From contig NZ_KB891102.1 of the NCBI RefSeq assembly GCF_000373365.1, forward strand, positions 203,632 through 267,631: a stretch of 64,000 nt of DNA. Direction: 5' to 3'. The position numbers and the translations under genes were made by a program. Below, one piece after another: positions 1 to 8,252 of this stretch (its first letter is position 1; every line of letters begins with the position of its first letter). The notes below the pieces were generated by a model that worked only from the letters and a program-made list of their open reading frames with translations, did no database searches and was not told the origin of the DNA. This stretch comes from Parafrankia discariae (GTDB taxonomy: Bacteria; Actinomycetota; Actinomycetes; Frankiales; Frankiaceae).

Positions 1-302
1 GGGCGGGCGGAGACCTCCACGCCGTTACCGAAGACCAGCGTGGCGAAGAAGACGCCGTCCTGCAGGTCGGTGATGGTGACCTGGGTCAGTTCCGTCTGAA
101 GCGCCCGCAGCACGTCCCGCATCAGGTCGTGGGTCATGGGCCGGGCCGTGGTGATGCCCTCCTGGGCGAAGGCGATCGCCGTCGCCTCGACCGCGCCGAT
201 CCAGATCGGCAAATATCGCTCCCCGCCCACCTCCTTGAGCAGAACGATCGGCTGCTTCGACGGAAGCTCGACACGCACGCCGACGATGTCCAGCCGATGC
301 AC
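1..302 (-). CDS. Bifunctional nuclease family protein (DUF151), N-terminal part
   Basis: Partial gene: the first 100 codons are present and the rest lies beyond the left edge. It starts at GTG 302, with an AGGAGGT Shine-Dalgarno six bases upstream. The visible sequence has the DUF151 pattern, including LPIWIGAVEATAIA near residues 31-44, followed by TRPMTHDL-like and ITDLQDGVFFA-like stretches. Plant and bacterial members have been reported as dual DNase/RNase enzymes, but the role in actinobacteria is unclear. It follows the MerR regulator on the same strand, as Rv1829 follows Rv1828 in M. tuberculosis, which supports the assignment. The active-site half cannot be judged here. Confidence 0.88.
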   Translation of the reverse strand, partial: MHRLDIVGVRVELPSKQPIVLLKEVGGERYLPIWIGAVEATAIAFAQEGITTARPMTHDLMRDVLRALQTELTQVTITDLQDGVFFATLVFGNGVEVSAR

Positions 303-461
303 CGATCTACCTCCTAGCGCAGGTGGGGTAGGGCGGGACGCTGTGACCGGAGCCAGAAAACCCCACGGGGAGACAGTATCCCCGCTACCGCCCCGCGTCA
401 GCGCGCCCGCCAGTTCTCACTTTCCGTGGAAGATGGCGCCGTTTTGGGTGACCATGCCCCG

Positions 462-1277
462 CTAACCTGGCCGGCTGCCGGCCAATCGGGTCCGCAACAG
501 CGCGGCATGCATGCGCACCAGCAGGGTGGCGAGCTCGTCGGCGGTCTCCACGGCGCGGCCGTCCGACTCCGCCAGGCGACCGGACCGCAGCGGCGCGACC
601 GCCGCCTCGATGAGACCTGCCTCACGATCCGCCGCGGCCCGGGCGGCACGCAGGTGCCGCGCCTGGACGCCGTGCGCCGCGAGCAGGGCCACGGTACGGG
701 CCACCAGCAGGGCGTCGGAGTCGTAGTAGCCGCCGCCCGCGATCGGGCCGACGAGCCCGTTGCCCTCCAGCTCGGCCAGTGAGTCGTCGTCGAGGCCGCT
801 GGCGGCGAGCAGCTCGCGGCGGGACAGACGGACCCGCTCCGCGCCCAGCAGGCCGTCCAGCCCCCGGGCGGTGGGCCGGTCGGGCACGGCACGCGGGCCG
901 GTCCGGGGCAGCGGGGTGTCACCCCGGTCGAGCGCCGCGAGCTCCTCCTTGATCACGCGCAGCGGGAGATAGCGCTCACGTTGCGCGTGCAGCACGTGCC
1001 GTAGCCGCATGACGTCGTCAAGCGAGTACTTCCGGTAGTTCGCGCTGGTGCGCGCCGGCTCGACCAGCCCCTCGGACTCCAGGTAACGGATCTTCGAGAG
1101 GGTGATGTCCGGATATTCGGTGCGCAGCCTGTCCAGCACCTCGCCGATGTTCAGGGTCTTCGCGACATCCTCGGGCCGCTGCCCCGGGCCGCCCCGCCGC
1201 GACGAGCCCAGCCGGGACTCGTCGGCGCGGCCGGACGAACGCATGGGTTCCGCCGCGGCGCTGCTGCCGCCGCTCAC
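462..1277 (-). CDS. ftsR: MerR-family regulator, FtsR-like
   Basis: 271-residue DNA-binding protein. After about 35 disordered residues comes a winged-helix MerR domain (residues ~40-115), with NIGEVLDRL, the recognition-region motif SKIRYLESEGLV and the YRKYSLDDV wing. The C-terminal half is helical. The orthologue beside garA in Corynebacterium (FtsR) activates ftsZ; that function is transferred by synteny, and ftsZ itself lies about 50 kb away in this window. The GTG start lies 16 bases after the garA stop, so the two are probably co-transcribed. An internal ATG at residue 12 is an alternative start. Confidence 0.85.
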   Translation of the reverse strand: MSGGSSAAAEPMRSSGRADESRLGSSRRGGPGQRPEDVAKTLNIGEVLDRLRTEYPDITLSKIRYLESEGLVEPARTSANYRKYSLDDVMRLRHVLHAQRERYLPLRVIKEELAALDRGDTPLPRTGPRAVPDRPTARGLDGLLGAERVRLSRRELLAASGLDDDSLAELEGNGLVGPIAGGGYYDSDALLVARTVALLAAHGVQARHLRAARAAADREAGLIEAAVAPLRSGRLAESDGRAVETADELATLLVRMHAALLRTRLAGSRPG

Positions 1278-1293
1278 CTCGTCGTGGACCTGT

Positions 1294-1956
1294 TCACCGA
1301 ACCCCGACCCCCCCGTAGGTCGCGCCCGTCAGGAAGACCAGGCGGAACTTGCCGATCTGGACCTCGTCGCCGCCGGTGAGCTCCGCGGAGTCGATCCGCT
1401 CCCGGTTCAGGTAGGTGCCGTTCAGGCTGCCGACGTCACGCACGGAGAATCCCTTGGTGTAGGGCGAGCGGTGGAACTCGGCGTGCCGCCGGGAGACGGT
1501 GACATCGTCTAGGAAGATGTCGCTCTCCGGATGGCGCCCGACGGTCGTGAGATCGGCGTCGAGCAGGAACCGGCTGCCCGCGTTGGGGCCGCGCTTGACG
1601 ACCAGCAGGGCCGAGCCGGGCGGAAGCGCGTCGACGGCGGCGACGGCGTCGCGCTCGGTCGACTCGTCGACGTGGTCGCCCTCGATGCCGGAGAGCGCGG
1701 CGGCCAGGTTGAGCGTCGACGTCTGCTCCGCGGGCCGCTCCGGCGCCACGGGCTCGCCCGGACGCACCAGAGGCGACCCGCACCGCGCGCAGTACAGCGC
1801 GTCGGACGGGTTCTGCTGGCCGCACCTCGTGCAGAACACAGTCTCGTCCGCTTCCTGCCGGATGCCCGCAGGCGGGAGCCCGGCCGCTCGGTCCGCCGCC
1901 CTCACGGCGGCAGGAATGTTCCCCAACAGGGGGTTTGACCCGGTGTGACCAGGCAT
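1294..1956 (-). CDS. garA: FHA-domain protein, GarA/OdhI-like, with N-terminal zinc ribbon
   Basis: 220 residues. A zinc ribbon (CTRCGQQN...CARCG, residues ~42-60) precedes a linker and a classical FHA domain (residues ~117-210) with GRHPESDIFLDD, SRRHAEF and the GSLNGTYLN strand. GarA/OdhI bind 2-oxoglutarate dehydrogenase and glutamate dehydrogenase and are switched by Ser/Thr-kinase phosphorylation of a threonine motif just before the FHA domain. Here that position reads EQTSTLNL rather than the usual ETTS. The zinc ribbon is an extra module compared with mycobacterial GarA. Its place between gcvH and the MerR gene supports the name. Confidence 0.88.
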   Translation of the reverse strand: MPGHTGSNPLLGNIPAAVRAADRAAGLPPAGIRQEADETVFCTRCGQQNPSDALYCARCGSPLVRPGEPVAPERPAEQTSTLNLAAALSGIEGDHVDESTERDAVAAVDALPPGSALLVVKRGPNAGSRFLLDADLTTVGRHPESDIFLDDVTVSRRHAEFHRSPYTKGFSVRDVGSLNGTYLNRERIDSAELTGGDEVQIGKFRLVFLTGATYGGVGVR

Positions 1957-2246
1957 TCACCCCGCGCGAACGGCAGAACGCGGCAGTGGCCGCGGCCGAT
2001 GCCGTCACGGCGCACTCCGAGGCTAGTGCATCAGGCGCACCGTCGTGAAAAGGGTGCGTCGGGTGTTTGTTCGGCGTGGCGGCCACCGCACGCGGGCGGT
2101 GGTCGCCCTTCACTTGACAACGGACGAGACAGGGCGCAACCGGCCGATGCCCACAGCACCGACCAATGACCGCGCCCGCCCTCGGAAGTGGCCATCCCGC
2201 GATGACAGTCCGGCCACGGAACCTCCGCGTGGCTGCTGCTCCGCGG
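1957..2246. other. Intergenic region upstream of garA
   Basis: 290 bases between the garA start and the gcvH stop. No convincing coding frame. A TAGCCT hexamer on the minus strand near 2024 could be a -10 element for garA, but I see no good -35 partner. Confidence 0.4.
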
Positions 2247-2627
2247 CTACTGCTCCTTGACGTGCTCGCGGTAGGCGGTGGCGTCGAGCAGGTCGTCGAG
2301 GACGGCCGGGTCCACCACCGTGACCTCGACCAGCCAGCCCTCCCCATAGGGGTCGGAGTTCACCAGCTCCGGAGCGGCGACGAGCGCCTCGTTACGGGCC
2401 GCGATCTCGCCGGAGACGGGCGCGTAGATGTCGGAGACGCTCTTGGTCGACTCGACCTCGCCGCACGGCTCGCCGGCGGAGACGGCCTGCCCGACCTCGG
2501 GCAGCGACACGAAGACGATGTCGCCCAGCGCCTCCTGCGCGTACGCGGTGATACCGACCCGCACCGTGTTCCCGTCGGCCCGGGCCCACTCGTGCTCACG
2601 GGTGTACTTCAGGTCGTCCGGGTACAC
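2247..2627 (-). CDS. gcvH: Glycine cleavage system H protein
   Basis: 126-residue lipoyl carrier that shuttles the methylamine intermediate of glycine between the P, T and L proteins. It shows the family opening YTREHEWAR and the lipoylation site [12 protein letters not shown], with the modified lysine near residue 63. The length is standard. GTG start at 2627 with AGGAGG eight bases upstream. It stands alone without gcvT or gcvP, next to garA, exactly as in M. tuberculosis (Rv1826-Rv1827). Confidence 0.95.
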   Translation of the reverse strand: MYPDDLKYTREHEWARADGNTVRVGITAYAQEALGDIVFVSLPEVGQAVSAGEPCGEVESTKSVSDIYAPVSGEIAARNEALVAAPELVNSDPYGEGWLVEVTVVDPAVLDDLLDATAYREHVKEQ

Positions 2628-2741
2628 CGGAATCGCCTCCTGCGGTCGTGGTGCCGAGCGCCGGCACGGGCGTCGACGGACACATGGGACCGCCCGGACG
2701 GCCGGCGCCCACCGCGACCACGTCGTCGCGGGACACGCCCC

Positions 2742-3578
2742 TCAACCGGCTGGACGGGCAAAACGGGGGGTCGGGGCGGCCCGCAGCGCCCTGATCTCGA
2801 TCCGATCCGAATTCGTGACCTCAGCATGCGTGCCATCCCGGGTAGCTACCGTATCGAGCACCCCGCCAGGAATCCTCATTGCCTGGGCAAGTGTGTGCGC
2901 GTCCCCCACCACGCGCAGCTCGTAGGGCGGCGCGACACTGCCACCGTCCACGGTCATCCCGCCACCGGGAGCGTCGACGATGTAGGTGGAGGCCACAACA
3001 CGGACACCGGAGAGCTCGATCGCCTCGGCACCGGCGTCCCGCAGCTCCTGCAGCGCGTCGACCAGGATCCACGCCTCGACGGTCCCCCGCGGGTCGTCGA
3101 TCCTGAGGGTCACCCCGGGCCCGATCGCCGGGCCGGTGCCGGCGAGCACCGCCAGGGCCTCCGCCTCGTGGCGGGCCCGGTCGAGGTCGGCGTCGCCGCG
3201 CGCGCCGTCGGCGACCGCGGCGCGGGTCCGTTCGAGGCCGGTGGCCTCCACCTCCAGCCGCCGCCCGGCGACGGCGATGTTCTCCAGCTCGGTGGCGAGC
3301 TCGTCGGGCCGGGCCGCAGCCAGGCGCTCGGACGAGTCTGCGATCCGGATCATCACGGCGGCACCGAACCCCAGCACCGCGAGCAACAAGATGGTCGCGT
3401 ACCGCAGCGGTCGCCCCCGGGAGCCGCGGCCACGCGCCGTCGTCTTCCCGACAGTCGGATGCCCGACCACCGGATCGTCGGCGGCCGGCCCCGTGATGTC
3501 CGGTGGCTCATGCGGTGGCGGCTCGCCGGGTGGCGGCACGGGAGGCCGCGGACCGCGGGGCGGCGGATCGCCGATCAA
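2742..3578 (-). CDS. DUF881 family membrane-anchored protein
   Basis: 278 residues. A proline-rich cytoplasmic tail (~55 residues) precedes one transmembrane helix (YATILLLAVLGFGAAVMI, near residues 60-77), a short coiled segment and the DUF881 domain (GPGVTLRIDD, LVDALQELRDAGAEAIELSGVRV). DUF881 proteins are YlxW/YlxX-like, extracytoplasmic and of unknown function. The start codon is TTG, overlapping the TGA of sbp in a TTGA, so translation is probably coupled. It is one of two DUF881 genes flanking sbp. Confidence 0.88.
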   Translation of the reverse strand: MIGDPPPRGPRPPVPPPGEPPPHEPPDITGPAADDPVVGHPTVGKTTARGRGSRGRPLRYATILLLAVLGFGAAVMIRIADSSERLAAARPDELATELENIAVAGRRLEVEATGLERTRAAVADGARGDADLDRARHEAEALAVLAGTGPAIGPGVTLRIDDPRGTVEAWILVDALQELRDAGAEAIELSGVRVVASTYIVDAPGGGMTVDGGSVAPPYELRVVGDAHTLAQAMRIPGGVLDTVATRDGTHAEVTNSDRIEIRALRAAPTPRFARPAG

Positions 3579-3925
3579 AGCTTCAACAGCGATCGCCGGA
3601 CCGCGCTCGCATTGGTGAAGATCCTGATGCCCAGGACGACGACCACCGCGGTCGACATCGCGCCGCCGACGCCGAGCGCGTCGCCCAGCGCGACCAGGGC
3701 CACCGCCAGCAGCACGTTCGACAGGAAGGACACGACGAAGACACGGTCGGAGAAGACCCGCTCCAGCGCCGCGCGCAGGCCCCCGACCGCCGCGTCCACC
3801 GCGGCGACCACCGCCACCGGCAGGTACGGGTCCAGCCAGGTCGGGGGTTTCGGCGCGAGGAGGAGCCCGACGACGACGCCGACAACGAGCGCGAACAGGC
3901 CGGTGATCGCACCTTCACGGGTCAA
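3575..3925 (-). CDS. sbp: Small basic protein Sbp (DUF1290)
   Basis: 116-residue membrane protein with three hydrophobic segments (residues ~7-24, ~36-50 and ~63-100) and the DUF1290 pattern: LAPKPPTWLDPYLPVAVVAA, then ALERVF...F..FLSN, ending in GIRIFTNASAVRR. Homologues lie between two DUF881 genes in many Gram-positive bacteria, sometimes near division genes; the function is unknown. The start is TTG within a TTGA overlap with the upstream DUF881 gene, and the stop overlaps the downstream one in the same way. Three genes are therefore joined by 4-bp overlaps. Confidence 0.9.
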   Translation of the reverse strand: MTREGAITGLFALVVGVVVGLLLAPKPPTWLDPYLPVAVVAAVDAAVGGLRAALERVFSDRVFVVSFLSNVLLAVALVALGDALGVGGAMSTAVVVVLGIRIFTNASAVRRSLLKL

Positions 3926-4836
3926 GATCCGCTCCCTCGGGCGTATCGGAGGCTCGGGCTGGGTGCCGCCGGCACGGTGACGTCGTCCAGGCGGGCGACG
4001 GTCACGGCGTTCGGTGGCGCGCCCATCCGGGTGCGCAGCCGCACGGTGACCGCCGCGGCGCCCACCCCGGGAACGATCGTGTCAGGGTCCCCGACCACGT
4101 CGACCACGTAGGGTGCCTCGACCGGACTCAGACCGACCAGGATCGTGTCGCCCGCGGCGCGCACCGCGCTCAGCGCGGTGAGCCGGATCCCGTTCACGGC
4201 GACGGCCTCGGCGCCGGTGGCCCACAGCGCGTTCACCATGTCGGCCAGGTCGTGGTCGGCGAGCCGGCCGTCGGGGCCCTGCGCCGCCGGGCGCGGATTG
4301 CCCGCGTCGGCGGGCGGCCCGGCCGACGGGTCGGCGAGGGTCACCCGCGCGCCGGGACCGCGCGCCGGGGCCAGACCGGCCGGCGCCGCGAGCGCGTCGA
4401 TCTCGGCTTTCGCGGCCGCCCAGAGCCCGTCGGCCGTCCGACGCCGGTTCACCAGGTCCTCGGTGGCGGAGCGGAGCACGGCCACCGAGGCGGCGAGGTC
4501 GTCCCGGTGGGTGGAGCGGGTCTCGTACTCGGCGCTCAGCCGCGCCCGCAACCGCTCCCGGGACGGCCCGGCGTCGACCGCCTGGCGCACGCTCAGGGCG
4601 ATGAGCAGGCCCGCGAGCAGCAGGGTCAGGGGCAGCAGCAACCGCCCGGCCCACCCGCCGCCGCGGGCGCCGGCCGCGCGCGCGTAGCCGGGCTCCAGCG
4701 CCTCGGCCGCGATCCGCTCGAACACCGTCGTCGCGGTGCCGCCCGTCGCGGTGCCGCCCGCCGGAGGGCCGCCCGCCGGAGGGCCGCCCCCGCCCGGGCG
4801 CGTGGTCAGCCGTGTCCGTCCGTGCACATCCGGCAT
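3922..4836 (-). CDS. DUF881 family membrane-anchored protein (second copy)
   Basis: 304 residues. The N-terminus is rich in Gly, Pro and Thr with a repeated PPAGG unit (residues ~18-35). One transmembrane helix follows (LLLPLTLLLAGLLIALSV, ~67-84), then a helical region and a DUF881 domain with DLADMVNALWATGAEAVAVNGIRLTA. It heads the three-gene DUF881-sbp-DUF881 unit. ATG start with only a weak upstream ribosome site. The repeat-coding DNA near 4735-4795 is a string of GCCGCCCGCCGG-like units. Function unknown. Confidence 0.87.
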   Translation of the reverse strand: MPDVHGRTRLTTRPGGGGPPAGGPPAGGTATGGTATTVFERIAAEALEPGYARAAGARGGGWAGRLLLPLTLLLAGLLIALSVRQAVDAGPSRERLRARLSAEYETRSTHRDDLAASVAVLRSATEDLVNRRRTADGLWAAAKAEIDALAAPAGLAPARGPGARVTLADPSAGPPADAGNPRPAAQGPDGRLADHDLADMVNALWATGAEAVAVNGIRLTALSAVRAAGDTILVGLSPVEAPYVVDVVGDPDTIVPGVGAAAVTVRLRTRMGAPPNAVTVARLDDVTVPAAPSPSLRYARGSGS

Positions 4837-4903
4837 TCTCGCCGACGGCCGGCCGGCCGCTGTGGCACACCCGTCGCGTTCCGCCGCCAGCAGGCCGTAC
4901 CGG

Positions 4904-7435
4904 TCACGGACGGGTGACGGGAGCCTGCTCCGGCGGCACCGTCTCCACTACGGCGCTCCACCGGCGCACCAGCTGCTGCGCGTCGCCCAGATCCGCCGCC
5001 TCGGCCCACAGATGGGTCACCGCCTCGGACGGATCAGGCAGCACCAGCACCCAGGATCCGTCCGGGCCGACGACGCGCACCCCGTCGGTGGTGTCGACCT
5101 GGTCGCCCGAGTCGACGTCCACCGACTCGACGACGCGGCGCATGACGGTGCCCTTCTCCGCCCACGGCGTGGGCACCGACGCCCGCACCATCGCCACCGG
5201 CGGGATCCTCGCGTCGATCGCGCTCAGCGTCAGCCTGGTCCGGGCGACCAGCGCGACCAGCCGGACGAACGCCGCCAGGCCGTCGATCACCGGGGCGAAC
5301 TCCGGCACGACGAACCCGCCCCGGCCGTCGGCGGCGAAGACGATCGGTTCGGCCTGCACGACCCGGGAGAGCTCGGAGCCGGACATCGACATCCGCCGCA
5401 CGGTCAGGCCGTGGAAGTCCCCCACCTGGTCGGCGACCCGGGTGGTGGTGACGGGCACCGCCGCCTGGGCGCCGCGGTTCTCCGCCGCGACGAGGTCGAG
5501 CATGACCAGCAGCGCCCGCTCGTCGCTGATGAGGTCGCCGCGCTCGTCGACGATGGTGATCCGCTCGCCGATGTGGTCGAAGCGGACCCCGAACGCGGCG
5601 CGTGAGCTGGCCACGAGCGCCCCCAGCCGGTCCAGGGCACGGCGTTCCTGCTCGGCGCCGGGCTCGGGGTAGGTCTCGTCGAGCCGGCCGTTGACGGTCA
5701 GCACGTCGACGCCGAGCCGGCCGAGCAGGGTGGGCAGCAGCAGCGACGCCGCTCCCCCGGACGGGTCGACGACCACCTTGAGATCCGCCTCGGCGAGCCC
5801 GCTGGTGTCCACCCGGTCGAGCAGGTCCTGGGTGTAGACGTCGGCGGTGCGCGCCGGGAAGCGCAGGTCGCCGATCTCGCCGGGGAAGGCCCGGCGGAAC
5901 TCCTGCCGGGTGAACACCCGGTCGAGCTTGCGCTGCGCGGCCGGGGAGAGATCGTCGCCGTCGGCGTCGAGGAAGACGATGTCGATGCGCTCGGCGTCGC
6001 CCGGCTTGGAGCGCAGCATGATCCCGCCGGCCGCGTCCGAGGTGCGCACGTCGAAGCGCGCGACCGGCAGCGGGGCCACCTCCAGGTCACGGACGTTGAT
6101 CGCGCCCGCGGTGAGCGCGCTGATCACGGCCCGTTTGAGGGCCCGGGCCGCCCGCGAGCCGTCCCGCGCGGTGGTGACGGTCGAGCCCTTCTTCAGCGTG
6201 GTCGCGTACGCGCTGGCCAGGCGGACCACCAGCTCCGGGGTGATCTCCACGTTGACCAGCCCGGAGACCCCGCGCGGACCGAACAGCGACCGCTGCCCGC
6301 GCGACTCCCAGATGACGCTGGTGTTGACGACCGCCCCGGCCTCGATGGTCTTGAACGGGTAGACCTTGACGTCGTGGGAGACGAACGCCTCCTCCTGGAT
6401 GACGCACTCGTCCCCGATGACCGCGCCCTCCTCGATGCGCGCGGCCCGCAGCACGTCCGTGCTCTTGCCGATCACGCAGCCGCGCAGGTTCGTCCGCGGG
6501 CCGATGAGCGCGTTGTCCTGGACGATCGCCCGGTGCAGGAAGGCCCCCCGCTTCACCACCACGTTGCTGCCGAGCACGGTGAACTCGCGCAGCTCGGCAC
6601 CGGCCTCGACCTTGCTGTAGTCGCCGACGACCAGCGGGCCCTTGAGGATGGCGTCGGGATGGACGTCGGCGTCCTCGCCGATCCACACCCCCGGGGACAC
6701 CTCGAACCCGCCGATCGAGACGTCGACCTGCCGGTTCAGCACGTCCGCCTGGGCGCGCTGGAAGCTGGCGATGGTGCCGACGTCCTCCCAGTAGCCGGCG
6801 GCGACGTAGCCGAACACCGGGGCGCCGGCGGCGACCAGCCGGGGGAAGACGTCGCCGGACCAGTCGACCGCCTCGCCGGCCGGGACGTGGTCGAGGACCT
6901 CCGGCTCCATCACGTAGATGCCGGTGTTGACGGTGTCGGAGAACACCTGGCCCCAGGTCGGCTTCTCCAGGAACCGGGAGATCCGGCCGTCCTCGCCGGT
7001 GATCACGATGCCGAACTCGAGCGGGTCGGGCACCGACTTGAGCGCCACGGTGACCAGCGCGCCCTGCGCCCGGTGGTAGGCGACGAGGTCGGTCAGGTCG
7101 ATGTCGGTCAGGGCGTCCCCGCTGATGACCAGGAACTGCTCGTGGCGCAGGGCGTCCTCGGCGTTCTTCACGCTGCCCGCGGTGCCCAGCGGCGTGGTCT
7201 CCGTCGCGTAGGAGAGGTGCATGCCCAGCTCGTCGCCGGAACCGAAGTAGTTGCGGATCATCGCCGCGAGGAACTGGACCGTCACCACGGTCTCGTCGAA
7301 ACCGTGCCGCTTGAGCAGCCGCAGGACGTGCTCCATGATCGGGCGGTTGACGACCGGCAGCAGGGGCTTCGGCAGGTTCGCGGTCAGCGGCCGCAGCCGG
7401 GTGCCCTCGCCGCCCGCCATCACGACGGCTCTCAA
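4904..7435 (-). CDS. Sugar-1-phosphate nucleotidyltransferase with degenerate phosphomannomutase-like domain
   Basis: 843 residues. Residues 1-~230 are a nucleotidyltransferase (GGEGTRLRP at 8-16, LEKPTWGQVFSD), followed by left-handed beta-helix hexapeptide repeats (~250-370). Residues ~415-830 resemble an alpha-D-phosphohexomutase. This would normally be called GDP-mannose pyrophosphorylase/phosphomannomutase. However, the mutase motifs are lost: the phosphoserine loop TASHNP is replaced by LRSKPGD (~473-479), and the metal loop DGDGDR reads DHIGER (~617-622). The C-terminal half may therefore be regulatory or structural. TTG start with GGGAGGT five bases upstream, eleven bases after the CDP-alcohol transferase gene. 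Confidence 0.85.
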   Translation of the reverse strand: MRAVVMAGGEGTRLRPLTANLPKPLLPVVNRPIMEHVLRLLKRHGFDETVVTVQFLAAMIRNYFGSGDELGMHLSYATETTPLGTAGSVKNAEDALRHEQFLVISGDALTDIDLTDLVAYHRAQGALVTVALKSVPDPLEFGIVITGEDGRISRFLEKPTWGQVFSDTVNTGIYVMEPEVLDHVPAGEAVDWSGDVFPRLVAAGAPVFGYVAAGYWEDVGTIASFQRAQADVLNRQVDVSIGGFEVSPGVWIGEDADVHPDAILKGPLVVGDYSKVEAGAELREFTVLGSNVVVKRGAFLHRAIVQDNALIGPRTNLRGCVIGKSTDVLRAARIEEGAVIGDECVIQEEAFVSHDVKVYPFKTIEAGAVVNTSVIWESRGQRSLFGPRGVSGLVNVEITPELVVRLASAYATTLKKGSTVTTARDGSRAARALKRAVISALTAGAINVRDLEVAPLPVARFDVRTSDAAGGIMLRSKPGDAERIDIVFLDADGDDLSPAAQRKLDRVFTRQEFRRAFPGEIGDLRFPARTADVYTQDLLDRVDTSGLAEADLKVVVDPSGGAASLLLPTLLGRLGVDVLTVNGRLDETYPEPGAEQERRALDRLGALVASSRAAFGVRFDHIGERITIVDERGDLISDERALLVMLDLVAAENRGAQAAVPVTTTRVADQVGDFHGLTVRRMSMSGSELSRVVQAEPIVFAADGRGGFVVPEFAPVIDGLAAFVRLVALVARTRLTLSAIDARIPPVAMVRASVPTPWAEKGTVMRRVVESVDVDSGDQVDTTDGVRVVGPDGSWVLVLPDPSEAVTHLWAEAADLGDAQQLVRRWSAVVETVPPEQAPVTRP

Positions 7436-7446
7436 GGGTTACCTCC

Positions 7447-8049
7447 CTATTTTCGCGCCCCGGCCAGGCGGGCGCGTTCCCCGGCCAACCGGCGGGCCTG
7501 TTCTGCGTAGAGGAGGCCGGACCACCAGTAGAGGGCGATACCCCAGATGGCGAACGCCCACCCGAGCGGGCGGGCCGCCGTCGCCAGCCAGGAGTCGCCG
7601 GCGGACAGCAACAGGAGCGGGAAGGCGTAGAGCAGGTTGAAAGTGGCCGCCTTGCCGAGATAGTGGACGGGCAGCGCGGTGCCCACCCCGAGCCGGCGCA
7701 GCACCGGCACCAGGCCCAACAGCGCGACGTCGCGACCGACGAGGGCCAGCGCCAACCAGAGCGGGACGATGTCGCGCAGGGTGAGCGCGACGATGGTCGC
7801 GAGGATGTAGAGCCGATCGGCCAGCGGGTCGAGAGCCACCCCGAGGCGGCTGGTCTGGTTCAGCACCCGGGCGAGCTTGCCGTCCAGGTAGTCGCTGACG
7901 CCGGCGAAGGCGAGCACGCCCAGCGCGGCACCGTCCGCCTCCGGGCCCAGCGCGAGCCAGAGGAAGAGCGGGACACCCAGCAGGCGCAGACCGGACAGCA
8001 CGTTGGGAATAGTCCAGATCCGGTCGGAGGCCTGCGTCTGGGCCGTCAC
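7447..8049 (-). CDS. CDP-alcohol phosphatidyltransferase (PgsA-like)
   Basis: 200-residue integral membrane enzyme. It carries the complete CDP-alcohol phosphotransferase signature: SDYLDGKLARVL...G.ALDPLADRL (residues ~50-80), with the four metal-binding aspartates. Five to six hydrophobic helices are visible. The family transfers phosphatidyl groups from CDP-diacylglycerol to glycerol-3-phosphate or inositol compounds. By position it corresponds to pgsA2 (Rv1822), so phosphatidylglycerophosphate synthase is likely, but the substrate is not proven. GTG start with GGAGGAGGG upstream. It is the first gene of the minus-strand run. Confidence 0.85.
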   Translation of the reverse strand: MTAQTQASDRIWTIPNVLSGLRLLGVPLFLWLALGPEADGAALGVLAFAGVSDYLDGKLARVLNQTSRLGVALDPLADRLYILATIVALTLRDIVPLWLALALVGRDVALLGLVPVLRRLGVGTALPVHYLGKAATFNLLYAFPLLLLSAGDSWLATAARPLGWAFAIWGIALYWWSGLLYAEQARRLAGERARLAGARK

Positions 8050-8252
8050 GCCGCGTCCCTCCTCCCCGACCCGGCCGCACGAAGACGGACGCCGACGGCT
8101 CGCGCGCCGACCACCGGACGTGGGTCGTCGGCTCTGACGCTAGCGGATGCGCGCCGACCGGGTCGCCGAGTGGTCGCCGCCGCCCCGGCCCGGCGTGGTG
8201 CGGAGCACCCGCGTCCAGCTGGAGGAGTCGCCGACCCGGGCCACCCCGGGTG

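Noticed and set aside
2166-3980. 604-codon plus-strand frame over gcvH, DUF881 and sbp
   Set aside because: Antisense shadow; no motif, wrong composition, and it runs through several real genes.
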